Position numbers and translations under genes: made by a program. A DNA stretch of 64,000 nt from Fragilariopsis cylindrus CCMP1102 (taxonomy: Eukaryota; Bacillariophyta; Bacillariophyceae; Bacillariales; Bacillariaceae). Below, in pieces: positions 33,501 to 46,419 of the stretch. Each line of letters begins with the position of its first letter. The stretch's first letter is position 1. The notes beneath the pieces are model-generated. The model ran no database searches. It was given only the letters and a program-made list of their open reading frames with translations, and was not told where the DNA came from. The stretch lies in contig FMBT01000358.1 of assembly GCA_900095095.1 (NCBI GenBank), positions 1 to 64,000 on the forward strand. Reading direction: 5' to 3'.

Positions 33501-36500
33501 TTTTTATCTGAGGTGTCTACAGCCACCACGGTGTAAGTAGTCCATGAAGATGATTTGATATCACTTTCCACAATTGTCCCAATCACATTCGACAAATCGT
33601 CTCTCGACGAATTATTCAACAATCCTTCGTTGTTGTGCCCTACCATACCTTCTGCAAGCAATTGTTCCATGTCAAACGCTGACTTTTTTTCCGAATTTTT
33701 TTCCCGAAAGATAATCACGTATTTCTTGACAGAAAGAATTTCCTTTGTAGAATCGGCCTCGAATTCCAAAAGAGGAGCTTTCTCGTATTTGAAGTTTATG
33801 CAGTCTTCGCAGTTTGATTTCTCAACGAAACCAGAACTATATCTAACCATGTGCCATCCAGCTTTCTCATCGAATGACACAATCTTTGCGATACGCCATA
33901 AATGTTGATCGCCTTCAGCATATGACAGGGTGCGCACTAAAATAATCGCTGAGTCCTCAACTAACTTCCTGCAGAAATTGACGTATTCGCTGAGGGTAGT
34001 CGAAGCAGTTTTGAGAATCTGACGCGAGAGATCGTCAACGGAAACCAGTGGCTCCACAAGAATGGTCACGTCTCGATCCCTTTGTTGTTGTGTGAGTCGT
34101 ATCTTAATTGGTTTCTTCAGCGATCGCAGAGAAGATACACCACCCTCTTTTTGAGCAACTTTGATTGTACTCAGGTCTTCGTGGAGTGAAAGAACCTTTT
34201 GCAAACGTCGAAGAAGCTCAGGGAGTTGTTTGGCTCGGACCTTCTCGTCTTTCTGTCCTATCTTTATTTCGTCGTGTTCTTCGTATCCATCGTCACTTCC
34301 ATCGTAGTCACCATCACCATCTTGCATGTCCTCGTTGTCATGATCCTCATCTTGTGAGCACATTGGGCTATTATTATTATGGTCAGGAGATTTATCATCA
34401 TCGAGAGATTTCAATATTTCTTTGGCAAATTCAAATCGTTCCTCTTCATTTGTTTCCATTCTTTCTTCGAAGTCGCCAGATACCATGCCTGCAACACGAG
34501 GTTTTTTGGTCCGACGACCAATGTTCGTGCGTTCACTACTGATTTTTTTGCCCATCAACGTCGAGTGAAGAGCCGGCAAGATTATATTTAAGAATTGATG
34601 CATTGTGACTCTTCCTTTATTTTTAAGCATAAACGCTAATCCTTGAATTGAATCCAGGTCTCGTTGCAATAGTCTGATGGACAAGGTATTAACATCTGAA
34701 GCATTGTCCATACTCTTCAGACCCTCTACCATTCGGGTCCCCCAAATCTTGTCTTCCTCTTTCGTATCATCATCTGCTGGGATCGTACTTTTGCCCAAGA
34801 GTTCTTGGCACTGCGATGCCAATTCTCTAACAAACTTCCATTTCACAATTCCTCCCTCTACCTTGTTACAGCAATGTTCACATTTATCCCAATCACATGA
34901 GCGACAACCGAACATTATAGCGCCGCATTCTACACCTTTACCACATAGATCACAACGGAAAGAAGAATGTTTCGTAACATGAAGAGTCGCCTTATGTTTC
35001 TTGGGGCAGAGAATAACTTCTGACGCTGAAAAGATGTCTTCTTCGTTTATACTCTCGGCGAGGCGAATTTTCGATACTCGAGAGGATATTTCGGTTAGTT
35101 GATTTAATGCTAGTGCATCATGAGAACACACAAAATCAGCGAATCCGTATCTTTCCATTTCTAGGCTTTGATTCAATAACGGAAATCTCCGCAGTAATGT
35201 CAAAAGGAGGGTTAGACCCACACAGCCATCAGTTATTCCTTTACTGCTGAGACAATCTTCTATAACAAGGAGCAGATTTGTAAGTTCAGAATCTTCGGCT
35301 AGGGATCGACCCAGAATAAATACCGGAAGAGCTTGCATAAGACCGCATGGCTCTGAGGTGCCTCTTTCTGATATCGTAGAGTATATGCTTTCTTCGTTCA
35401 CATCTGAAGAAGTCGATGTAGAAGAAACAATCTTATGTCTCTTGCGTAAAGCGCAAAGTTCAACATTCCCTACGAGAGCGCATGCAATGGCGCGTCCGCA
35501 TGTGTCATTTCCCTGCTGTTGCTGTCGACGTTTTAGACATATCTGCACCAATTTCCTAGAAAACGAAACTAGGAATGACTCAGCTTCTTTTCGCAGTCTT
35601 TTATGTTGACTATCCTGGCGTTTCCTTGCGTCGTGAACTATTGCAGCTATAGATGAAGAGCAATTCTCCAAGTCAATCATGCCATCGGAATAAACTTGAT
35701 GCATCAGAAGTGTTGATAAGATATCTGGTAGATCGAGATCCGCAGCAAGTTGGATTTCAATTTCCTTGACAGGCGCTCCACAACGGATAAGTTCTTTGAT
35801 GACTGACAAAGAACATCCAAGTGTTATAGCTAGCTGTAGTAGAGGCATCCCGTCATCATCTGTGGCAGACTTTAGAATCGAAGATTCTCTCGTATTTTGC
35901 TTCCGAGGAACTTTCTTCGCAAAATAATCAAGCATAGACTTTAGCCATGGCAATGAATTCCCAAGAACACCCATAGATGCAATGTTTTTTATCGAAGAAA
36001 GAGGAATTGTGCATCTTTCGTTGGTACCATTAGGGGGGTAATAATTATTCCTACCTCTCAAGAGCGTATCCAGTACCGTTTCCTCTAGTGAACTTTTCAC
36101 AGATGATGGGCGCTCCGATGAAGTAGCAGATTCAATAGGACGAGAATTCTCAAGACGACCATCATCTTGACGTTCACCAGGTCCGAAAACGTTAACATCA
36201 CCATCACTGGGTGGGGCAAAGAAGAGAGCTGCGGCTGCATCAGCGCTCATTTCAAGTGACGGCATCGCGTGCATCTCCCTACCTAAGATATCTCCCAAAG
36301 AATCACCCTCGGATCGACGAGCTCGAGACATCAGGGATAGAAGCATCCTGCGTCGTTGCATTAAAGACGATGAACGTCCACTGGACTCCTCAATAGATGA
36401 ATCGGCGTTCCCCCCAGATCTTACAGTATCTTGCTGATCATCGCTTGCGTTAGAAGGAATATTTATCGAGTGCAAGTCTTGGTATTTACTTGATTGTTGT

Positions 36501-39500
36501 TGGTCCTCATCTTCGCACTCATAGATCAGACTGCTAGCAAGACATTCGTTGGGAAAGGATCTCTCGGCAATTATTAACGCAAGTTTTCCCAACGCGGAGA
36601 TAGCGAGGGCAAAACTTTCGTCAATCTCAGATAGCTGGATATTTTGCATCACACAATTTAAAGCTTCTAATACAAAATTGGGTAATCCAGCTTCAAAAAG
36701 CGTTATGAGTGAAGTCGGCGTTTTATCGCATTCTTTGATCACCCTTTCAATGGCAGATGCATCCAAGTACTTCATCATTTGAAAGTCCGACATCACACAA
36801 TCACTAATAGGATTATCGGAACTTGAATTTTGCGTATCATCGACGTCCATTTCGTTGCTGTCATCTTCCCCGTCTTGTACTGTTGACCTCGAAGAACCTG
36901 TTCCTCTACGTGGTTTTTGAGAAGCGCTAAGACCATGAAATGCGGAAGTATGGACTAGACGTGAGGCAGAAACTTTTCGGCATTCTAATGCAAAAGGCTG
37001 TTCCTTGAACGACGAGCCTGTTTGGACAGACGTACTTTCTGCGAACGTTTTACTAACAAATTCAACTGCCACTGAACCGGATACACGCACTCGTGCGGAC
37101 AGAGGACCAGAAATCGAACTCTCTGGTACGATTTTTCCGACAGCTTCATCCACTCTATACGTGGATGATTTTTCATGATTGTCTGCATTTTTGAGTTTCT
37201 TCGGAGCAACCAAATCTCCTATTTTCCACGATGACGCTGATACTTGCTTTCCAACGAGAAGTGTTAGCGTTTTTTCATCGTATCCGTGTAACCGCAGTAT
37301 CCCTTTCATAAACCAAATTCCAGGTGAATCCGTCAGGCCAGAATTTTCCCGGACAAGCGCTTGCGGCTGATACCACCATCGGCGTGAATTGTATACTACA
37401 CGAATTGAATGCCTTGTGTAATGGTTGAGATCATCGTAGTAGAATGAAGAAAATGTTAGAGATTATATGGCAAACTAGATAACGAAGTAAACTTGCGCGA
37501 CACGTAACATACCTTAATCCTTGCGCACCCTGTAATTCGATAATAGTCCCTCGATTGCCAGGAAGAAGCGGACCGCTGACGGCATCTCCAAACCTCTCAT
37601 AACTTAAAACAAGCTCAACTTTTTCTCCAATCTGAAGGAAAGAAAAATGGAAAAATGCGTTAGCAGATCTTAAAAATATAATTGAAAACATTTTGTAGAT
37701 TTTTTTTGTACATTTTAGACCTTACCTGAAAGTCTGAACGAGCATCAACGTTGTGACATGATTGTAATGGGTAGACTCTCTTTTCGTCGTCGGTATTAAT
37801 GCGCTCAAGCAATTGATAGAAGTCTTCAAACTTAATCGTCTTGATGTCACCCGCAACTGTAAATTCACGAAATAAATCCTTCAGGCTTGAAAGTTTGATA
37901 CCGCATCGATACCACAATCTTGACGCTTCAGTCTGAGTTAAGCAAGTATGACCTGCTGTTAAATATCGAGAGAATATTTCCTGCAAAACAGATGTTAGCT
38001 TCGGTGTGAAAGATCCATTTTGAACCAACACAGAGTAGTCAATTTTCAGTTGCTTCCGTCGCATAGCCTCCTTTTCGAGCTGAACTTGTTTCCAGCTAGT
38101 TGCAAATGAAGTTAGCAATGGCAATGGTTCTCCGGACATTCCAGTGATTGAAACAGTGGAGCCAGCATTGTACGGAACAACTATGGGGTATAACTGTCCA
38201 CTTCTCGGTATATTTGTCACCAAAGTTCCAAGTAACTTCGGTTCCCCCTTTTCATCTCTCCAAAATGTTAATGTGCGACTCTCTAAGTCAACAACACAAG
38301 TGATAACGTCTCTAGAACCGAAAAGAACACCATCATCGTTCCTAGAAGCTTCATCTTCTCTCAATTCTACAGCATATGTAGATCTTCTACGACTACGGAT
38401 ACCTTCCCTGGCGGTACTACTTTGACTTCTCGTTCCTTCGTATTTATTCCCACCATCCTCGATTCCAAAGAAGAAGGGAGACTGCTGAAGAGCATTTTTT
38501 TCGCTGAAAGAAGAGAAGGACGTGTTCGTGACTCCAATGAGGTAGCATCCACCCATATTCTCTCCGTTTTCTTTGGAAGGATGAGCAAATGCGACTTTGA
38601 ATCCAAAAACACGTCTTGGTTTACGCTCCTGACCGGATGCTCCCGATAGAACACTATTATTTGATGTCGATGACGATGACATCGATGATGACAGTGAAAA
38701 CGATGCAAACGGCGCACTTCTCGGAAAGGCTTCCAGTGCTCTCAGCGCACGTCCCTCTCCAGATCCAAGTGGTAAGTAGGCGACATTTTGATTCGCTCCA
38801 TCCCCAACTTCTATCCCATTACCTGTTCTCATTCGACCACCAATTTGAGATGGATTCATCCATTTTGGCTGGTACACAGAATCATTATCCCGCGCAGCTC
38901 GCAATAGCTCATCGGGCTCGAGTCTCTGAACCGGTTCTCTAGCAGCTACGGCAAAAGATCTAGCCGCATCGACAATCGATGGAGGACCTCCTCCTGCTCC
39001 TCGAATTGCAGCAACAGCTGCCCTACTACGAGCACTTACGCTATTACTACTACTACTTCCGACACCGGCAACTTCCATAGCCATAGCGGCAATCTCGTCG
39101 TCTTCATCGGCTGCTGCTGCTGCAGCAGCAGCGGCATTCATATCCACATCACCATCCATGACGCTTTCAAAAAATTCGTGGTAATATCCATCCATCATCA
39201 TACCGCTGCCAAAGGGAAGATGATGTTCATTGTCATTATTACTATTGTTGCTGTTGTTGTTATTGTTGCTATTCAAAATATTTCGTCGGGCTGCCACAGA
39301 ACTCCTTGCAAACAAACCCGAAGCTCCCGAAGCCCTGGCGGCATATCCAGCTCTCCTCAATATTGATGATCCTGATAATTATTTTTGATGATGAGCAATA
39401 GTTGACGAGAAAGATTGGTAGAAGCAAAATATTGTGTTAGAGATACGATACTTCTCAAACATTGGGAATTAGGATGACAAGGATGATTTATTCTACAAGA

Positions 39501-39622
39501 TCGACAAAACAACTGACACCACAGATAGATGATAGAACAATTTTGGTTGGTTGGGCTGGAACGACAGCAGACCGGATAACCTGCCCTAACATACACATCG
39601 GGGAATCAAATCAATATTATCT

Positions 39623-39657
<35 letters not shown>

Positions 39658-39843
39658 AGAACGAACGAACGCACCGTTATCTTGACTCGTGCCACAGATA
39701 GTGCAACTTCTATCACTTTCCGAATTTGTATTGCATCCACAAGCCTCGCATGTCCATCGCCGTCCAGCTGAGCCTGGGGACGACGATCCGCCTGCTGCGG
39801 AAGGCGGCGACTCTTCTTCGTTGTTGCTAGACGATCCTTCCAT
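30521..39843 (-). CDS. Giant HECT E3 ubiquitin ligase with RanBP2-ZnF, SPRY, MIB-like, ankyrin and ZZ-like modules
   Basis: Five minus-strand exons, 39843-39675, 39371-37726, 37631-37513, 37412-32448 and 32339-30521, all in phase, give 2905 residues with no break. In order: a RanBP2-type zinc finger at about 29-50 (WTCEACGCNTNSESDRSCTI), low complexity, a SPRY domain at about 305-490 (GCYLIGVTNT, VITCVVDLESRTLTFWRDEK), a helical EF-hand-like segment (about 505-580), MIB/HERC2-like beta segments spanning exons 3-4 (VKGNRG-type PGNRGTIIELQ, YNSRRWWYQPQALV, WKIGDLVAP), an ankyrin-like stretch (DGMPLLQLAITLGCSLSVIK), a ZZ/C1-like cysteine cluster (FRCDLCGKGVECGAIMFGC), an acidic region, and the C-terminal HECT domain. 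The catalytic Cys lies in PRANTCSRRLYLPTF, about residue 2868. HECT enzymes form a ubiquitin thioester at this Cys before substrate transfer. The closest named architecture is HECTD1-like, but the module set differs. Confidence 0.9.
39629..39656. repeat. (CA)n microsatellite in intron 1 of the HECT gene
   Basis: About thirteen uninterrupted CA units, located shortly after the donor site of the first intron of the minus-strand HECT gene. Confidence 0.9.
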
Positions 39844-42800
39844 CAGTCTCTAATCGAGAGATGTGCTTTAATAATGGCTTTACTAGAAAAAATATGTTTT
39901 CTGTATTACGATCGAAGATTCGAAGGAATTGAAAATCGAAACATCGCCGTGTTTTGTGCTTTTGTACAGTATGTACAGTAACGTTACGGTAAACATTAAC
40001 TTTTTTGTGCATAAAATCTACAGTCGTATTATTACTGCCTAGGCTTTTTGTTTCTCTTTATTTGAGTCAAATGAATCAATCAATCATCGGCGCGGTTTAA
40101 AATGTGGTTTCGTGCCGTCTCCGACAGGAAATTCTTTGTGTGCGTCTGCAGTGTGTATGCTGAAATACAATAATTACACCCTCTACTATCCGAGGTCACT
40201 GCTGTACGCTACAGTATAATTATGAAATGCTTAAAGATGCTATGTACAATATATTTATATATATACTATATACTATATACTACACTGTTAGCTAGTTAAC
40301 TTGTCTATTATTATCTACCTTTTTGCATAGATTGTATAATGAATAATGACATGATGATACGACGAGAGAGGTATGCTATTCATCCATCTCTCATTCTGAT
40401 CACATCATGTTAACAGGATTCGGGTTATAGTTTTTTTTGTAGGTATTTTTCGTGTGTACTAAAGTATTTACACGCGTTATTCTGCAGATAAAATTTTCGG
40501 AAAAAATGGAAGCGAATAAACATGAAGAACGTGACAAAATAAATTAAGTTTTGACACAGTTACAATTTGAACCCTGGGGTGTAACCAACTGGGCTACAAG
40601 TGGATTTACATTGATTCATATAAGGATCCAAATATTTTGAGTTCTTATAGTAAAAATTATTGCGCAGGCTTACATCTTGCACCATTTCTTGCGTTAACTA
40701 ATAGAGCGTTACAAGCAGTAAGGAGTCAAATATGTTTATAGACTAGAGTAGAAATTATGAGTACTAGCTAGGAGTGAACTTGAGAGACAGAGATATTGAG
40801 TTCAGTGATATCACATGATAGTGTAGTAGTAGTTGGAGTGGTTGTAAGCCAACGCTGTGGAAACCAGTGGAGTGTAAACCAGTCCAAGTGACTTTCACTT
40901 GTACTGGGATTTCACTTGTACCAGAACTCAATCATCCATGACTGAATGCGCGATATAAGAACTTATATGAGATAATCACAAGTCAAACTTATATGAAATA
41001 ATCACAGGCCGGTACACCTACTGTCTGTTGTTAAACCGCAAATATTCCCAGGGTGCTCTTCCATAATTGAGTAAGTACGGGCTTACAGCAGCGTAGGTGC
41101 GGCCCATACAAAACAACCTTCACTTATCTTTACTTAGTAAATAGACACTGCCTGCCCTTTCAACGGGGGTGTACTGTGTCTCAAGATGGGGTGCTAAGTC
41201 CAATTTTTGAGGGAATTACACCCCCCCAAGAAATGAACCCCATAAAGTGGCGCCGTTAACTGCACCATAACCGGAATCCTGTTAACATCACTTAATTCTT
41301 TGATTGATGTGAGGAACGACGTACGTCAGCATGCCAATTCTGCCCATGACACAATATGGCGGCTAATACAAAAACATTACATACAGGAACCAATATAATT
41401 TGAATCCCCAACAGTCTACAGCAGGTGTAGCAGGTAGTGACTTGTGTAGTATTGTCTCTTATTTTATTCAGTGAGACCCACAAACAAAGGCATACTCCTT
41501 CCCATTATTATTGGATGAATCAAACTTATCTTCCTATGCCTCCTCCCCATGATGAATTGAATTTCTCACATATATAATACTTAGTTGTTGTTTGCCACAT
41601 TCTGGACCATCAGCTCAGTGAAGAGAGTACACGGCTTGTTCCGCGCGGACATGGATCCTCTTTTTGCCCTGTGTGACAATCTGCGGACAGACGATTTTAC
41701 TACAACACGCGCTATGCAGTAAAGTACCATCAATCGGGGGAATTTTTAGCCTCTACAGAAGGTGTTCTTTCCTATAATTGACCAATCATTGGACATGCTA
41801 CAAATCAAGGTGCATCGCCAGGTGTAGGTTGTGTAGGCAATGCCCTGGTACTTATCTAAGGAGAATTTTCACCAATTGGCATTCAGATCTAAATCTGAAA
41901 ATAATGATTTATCTGGCACCTATGCAGTGAAAGTAGGAATTTTCCTTATTAACACATTGACAATGGGAATTTATTGGATCAAACCTCCATGAATATCGAT
42001 CTATTTAACATACTCTTATGAGACGAAATATAGATATCTGTACTCTTAACAAGGACAAAAAATTTTGGTTGAAATTGGTGGAGTCTTAACTACTTATACT
42101 CTCTCTTAGCGAAAGAGACAAATAATTGGATTTTGCCTGGAATCATTGTTCTTTTCTTTACTACTGCTCTTCCCAGAGCAAAGTTCCTATTCCGTATCAA
42201 ACTGAGAATTGATTCCACCCTTTTTTTGTTTTTCTTCAATTGGATTATGCAATGTGTTTTCCTTCTTATTGCGGATGCCATCATCTCTTTTGCTTGAATT
42301 GCACCAACACATTTTGTGTTTTGTATCAACAAAGGAGATTCTCCTGGCCTTCCACCTCCGCTCCTCCACAACATTTTCAATCCCTTCAACCCACATGTGC
42401 TTCAGTTTATTCTTTGTCTTTTCTAAGACCTGGTACAATGGAGAGCCCTAGATGATATGTAACAATAATGTCATGCCAACAGCCATAGATAGAGATCAAA
42501 AAGTGACATTACATCAAGTACCTTCAAAAAGAGGATTAAAAAAACACATAATGTGATTTTAATTAAAATACGTTGTATACTATACAGTATGCTATACAGA
42601 TACCATCAACAATATGACCATTTTCATAGGCCAATAACAGAAATAACTACCATGGACCATGAAATGTCTTATTGCTCTCATCATCATCATCATCATCATA
42701 AGATACAATAGTTTAGAATTTGATGTTTCTTGACCACGTACGAAGGACAGTCGAGCTTGATGTCGACAGCGCTCGCAGACGTTATCGTTGAGGAAGAAAC

Positions 42801-43078
42801 GTAACGGTCGAATTTTGAGTTTAAATTCAGTTGTTTTGATTTTCACGGAATTGTCTCGATGGAATGAGCAGGTGTGAACAATCGAACAAATATATAATAC
42901 TATTCGATCATTGTACGTTTGCAGTCGAGTGATAACAAAATCCTCTCTCTTTCTATCTTCACTAGCTAGGTTAAGTCAAAAATTCATTACCTTGATAGTC
43001 GATCTTGAAGTTGAATTGTAATTATTATTAATATCGACAATAAATATTTCGATACCGGTACATCATTATTATTGTAGG
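39844..43078. other. Largest gene-free interval (3.2 kb) between HECT and MPS1 genes
   Basis: The interval separates two divergent genes and must hold both promoters at its ends. The middle (about 40550-42450) has different character: less AT-rich, with a near-perfect hairpin at about 40881-40910 (CCAGTCCAAGTGA / TCACTTGTACTGG), a direct repeat ACTTATATGA(G/A)ATAATCACA at about 40960-41007, a C-run at 41220-41228, and a minus-strand tRNA A-box-like string (TAGCCCAGTTGG) near 40590. Short overlapping open frames at 42090-42440 and 41640-41725 are not recognisable. A decayed transposable element or non-coding transcript is possible but not shown. A (CAT)n run is at 42676-42700. Confidence 0.5.
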
Positions 43079-46000
43079 ATGCCTCTTCCTAGCAACGACA
43101 ATCTTTTTGTGATACCTTCCCTTATCCCTCCTTTGACCTCGTCATCTGCATTGGGAAGCAAACATCTGGGTGGTAAGGAGAATGATCGGAAATATACGAC
43201 AAATATTATCAATAATAGAACGAAAAATGGGAATGGGACAACGATGCAGTCTTCGTCATTACTACATCACCCATCAAAACAACATAGGCAGGACGTGATA
43301 TCGAAGACTGGCAAGGCCTTGATGTCATCATCTCCCAATGTGAATAACAATATCAACAAAAAACAGTCACATCACCTTCGAAGAAGTAATCCCAAGCAAA
43401 CGAAAAGGAAAGCGCTGTCACCAATCGAAATTATCTCTTCGTCATCGTCATCGTCGTCGACCAAGAAGATAAACAAAGGTAAAAATTCTCCCTTCTCTTC
43501 ATCTCCATCATATGCTTCACCCGCACCCGCTATACCAATCTCTTCATCTTCGTCCGCTTCTATGCCTAATAGAAGCGGGAAGAAGAGAGTTTTATTGTTC
43601 GGCGAAACAATAGAATCACTCTTTTGTCTAAACAAAATTAGCAACACAAATGATGAACACTACCAACTTTGCAGAGGCATCGTTGATGGACCTTGTACCG
43701 ATGATCCAGGTGCATGGCGTCGTGTCTTAGAAATGGCATGGAATAGCTCCAATAATGGTGCGGGTGCTGCTGCTATTGGTAGCTCCAGAAAAGAGAACCT
43801 GATACGACTACATCGACGAGCAACACTTCGATTTTCTTTGAGCGATCAGCAAAAGCTCCAAGAGGAACCGCAGTCATCATCATCGTCATCATCCAATACA
43901 AATCGTCGAAGGAATATTTTTGAAATTTGGCTTAGCTTTGCAAAGACTCATGCAACTGTTGGAAATCTAGAAGAAGCGCGTCGGACTTTTCGATTCATGG
44001 AAAATAATGAAAAGGCGTTATTGGATTTTTCTTCATCAACGGAACTGGAAGAAGGAATCGGAAGCGCCGCGAAATTTTATATGTCTTATGCAAATTTCGA
44101 ATCAAATTACTGCCACGAGAATGCTCTTGCCCGACAAATTCTTCTCCGAGGAATAAAGCGAAAGGCGGAGCCGATCCAAAAGTTAGAGAAAGCTTTGAAA
44201 GTACTGCGTGTCAGCAGCAATAATGATCACGAGGAGGACGTTACACGGCAATTTCGGACTAATAATGGGATTAGGGCCGTAGAGAAACATAAACAGTCCC
44301 CGTCCTTGTCTGTTAAGGCTGACGCTAGTCAAATGATTAGAATGGACCATCGTCGTTCTCCACGGGCTAAGCCTCTTATTATGGATAATGTTGTTCAGAA
44401 ATCGTCACAAAAAGAGTTGTCATCACCCAGCAAACACCAGCAAAAGAACCAACTAGTTGAAAAAGGGAATAATAATAGTAACAATAACAATGATAATGAT
44501 AATGATGTGGATGGTAATCGTATGAAGATCACGATAGAAACATCGTCAAAGATAATGAATAAAGCTGGTGGTCACCATTACACAAACGGTTCACCTACAC
44601 CAATGAGCACATTAAATCGCTCCACAAGTAAGGGAAAGCCTCCTGTTAGTAAGAAAAGACCTTCGTTGACCTCAAGATTGGCTAGGAATCGTTTAAGTGG
44701 AAAAGCCAAACGAGTCGACTGCTCTATCAATATTGACGACGACGACGACGACTCTTCCAGTGATGACGAAACCAATAACGAAAGAGCAGGCACTACGCAA
44801 GATACAGACGATCTATCTTTATTCAACAAACCTGAAGCGTCGTCAAAACCTGGTGAGTCTAAATCTGATAAACCCTCGAAAGTGCCAAGCTTCAAGAAGG
44901 TTGATCTTAGCTACATGTGGGCATGGGATCCAAGCGCCAAAGGAAAGGATCAAAACAACCCTACAGAAAAGTCATCAGACGCATCGAATTCGACTGGAAG
45001 TGGACAGTCAACGTTTGCGACACATGTCACCGCATCAGGTACTCAGGGATCGGGGGGTTCGTCTAGTGGAGAATTATCTACTACATCTGCAGCAAAGAAA
45101 ACACCAACACATTCACAAATACCCAGTCGTGCACAGGAAGGCGACCGAAGTGATGCTCCTGGTATTACTGTTGGGATCATTGAAGAAGAAACCGCGGACG
45201 TCGACCGTAAGGAAGTTGAATACGACGATAAGAAAAGGTTACAATCAGATCCCAGTATGTCAAGGCGACAAGAATTAATCGCGAAAGCTAACCTAGAATT
45301 TCTTCCATTGGTTCATGAAGACAATATTTTAAGAGTTCGCGACTCCACCTATGCAAAACTTGGAGTTATAGGAAAGGGGGGATCTTGTAAAGTTTACCGA
45401 GCTCTTTCTAAGAAATGCTCTGTTGTCGCAATCAAGAAGGTAAAGCTTGCAGGGATGGATGCAAAAGCTATTGAAGGTTACGCAAACGAAATTTCCTTAT
45501 TGAAACGACTACGAGGCAATCCTGCAATCATTCAAATGTACGACAGTGAGGTTGATCTTCACCGAAAATCTATTTTTGTTGTTATGGAATTAGGTGAGGT
45601 AGATCTCAACCATGTTCTTCAACAACGAGCCTTGAATGACACATCACGTTCACTCAACATGAACTTCATTCGACTGACTTGGCAGCAAATGCTTAGTGCT
45701 GTGCATTGCATCCATGAAGAAAGAATCATCCATAGTGATCTCAAACCAGCAAATTTCCTCTTCGTTCGTGGTGCTCTGAAGCTGATTGATTTTGGTATCG
45801 CGAAGGCTATTGCCAATGACGACACAACAAATATCTACCGAGAAAACCACATCGGTACGCTCAATTACATGTCTCCTGAATCTATCCTTGATACTGGTTC
45901 TGGGGAGGATGGAGCTCGAATGAGAATAGGACGCCCTTCCGACGTTTGGTCATTGGGATGTATACTGTATGAGATGGTATACGGGAAGACACCATTTGCG

Positions 46001-46207
46001 AAGTTGCATTTTATTCAGAAGTTACAAGCTATAGTCAATACTAGTCACGCCATACATTTTCCTGAAGACGAAGAAGCAGAGGCCGCGATTGATGCCATGA
46101 AGCAATGCCTCTGCAGAAACCCGGAGGAGAGACCACCAATTATTGGAAAACACGGGTTATTGAATGAGCATTGGTTTTTACATTCAAAACGGCGTGCCAG
46201 CCTATAA
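43079..46207 (+). CDS. TTK: MPS1/TTK-type spindle checkpoint kinase
   Basis: A single-exon protein of 1042 residues. The C-terminal kinase domain (about 755-1036) is of the MPS1 subfamily: glycine loop VIGKGGSCKVYRA, VAIKKVKLAGMD, catalytic loop IHSDLKPANFL (HSD instead of HRD, typical of MPS1), LKLIDFGIAKAI, the activation segment IGTLNYMSPESI, and SDVWSLGCILYEMVYGKTPF. The N-terminal half has a TPR/BUB-like helical block at about 275-370 (NIFEIWLSFAKTHATVGNLE, ARRTFRFMENNEKAL, FYMSYANFESNYCHENALAR), the module that docks MPS1 and BUB1 kinases at kinetochores. The linker is long and Ser/Asn-rich. The start is the ATG at 43079; upstream is an AT-rich promoter. Confidence 0.93.
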   Translation: MPLPSNDNLFVIPSLIPPLTSSSALGSKHLGGKENDRKYTTNIINNRTKNGNGTTMQSSSLLHHPSKQHRQDVISKTGKALMSSSPNVNNNINKKQSHHLRRSNPKQTKRKALSPIEIISSSSSSSSTKKINKGKNSPFSSSPSYASPAPAIPISSSSSASMPNRSGKKRVLLFGETIESLFCLNKISNTNDEHYQLCRGIVDGPCTDDPGAWRRVLEMAWNSSNNGAGAAAIGSSRKENLIRLHRRATLRFSLSDQQKLQEEPQSSSSSSSNTNRRRNIFEIWLSFAKTHATVGNLEEARRTFRFMENNEKALLDFSSSTELEEGIGSAAKFYMSYANFESNYCHENALARQILLRGIKRKAEPIQKLEKALKVLRVSSNNDHEEDVTRQFRTNNGIRAVEKHKQSPSLSVKADASQMIRMDHRRSPRAKPLIMDNVVQKSSQKELSSPSKHQQKNQLVEKGNNNSNNNNDNDNDVDGNRMKITIETSSKIMNKAGGHHYTNGSPTPMSTLNRSTSKGKPPVSKKRPSLTSRLARNRLSGKAKRVDCSINIDDDDDDSSSDDETNNERAGTTQDTDDLSLFNKPEASSKPGESKSDKPSKVPSFKKVDLSYMWAWDPSAKGKDQNNPTEKSSDASNSTGSGQSTFATHVTASGTQGSGGSSSGELSTTSAAKKTPTHSQIPSRAQEGDRSDAPGITVGIIEEETADVDRKEVEYDDKKRLQSDPSMSRRQELIAKANLEFLPLVHEDNILRVRDSTYAKLGVIGKGGSCKVYRALSKKCSVVAIKKVKLAGMDAKAIEGYANEISLLKRLRGNPAIIQMYDSEVDLHRKSIFVVMELGEVDLNHVLQQRALNDTSRSLNMNFIRLTWQQMLSAVHCIHEERIIHSDLKPANFLFVRGALKLIDFGIAKAIANDDTTNIYRENHIGTLNYMSPESILDTGSGEDGARMRIGRPSDVWSLGCILYEMVYGKTPFAKLHFIQKLQAIVNTSHAIHFPEDEEAEAAIDAMKQCLCRNPEERPPIIGKHGLLNEHWFLHSKRRASL

Positions 46208-46419
46208 TTGATGAATAATTTCGTTGTGTATCAAAAATAGAGCAAGGCTGATTTATGCCTCAGATCATACGATAATTAACGACAAGTTTCTTGCACATTG
46301 TACCCTAATGAATTTATTATTCTTATACTCTGTGAAAAATGCATCTTACTGTAGCTCTGATTGTTATTATTCTTGCTAGTATCTTTTATTAGATTAGAGA
46401 TGCGAATACTAGATTTAGA

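Noticed and set aside
40560-40610. tRNA-like string on the minus strand (A-box TAGCCCAGTTGG followed by GGGTTCAAATT)
   Set aside because: The A-box fits well, but the B-box-like part follows after only about ten bases, leaving no room for an anticodon arm, and no acceptor stem pairs. At best a tRNA-derived fragment.
42090-42438. Overlapping minus-strand Lys-rich frames considered as a transposase remnant
   Set aside because: No DDE/DDD motif or recognisable family block could be identified, so no element is claimed.
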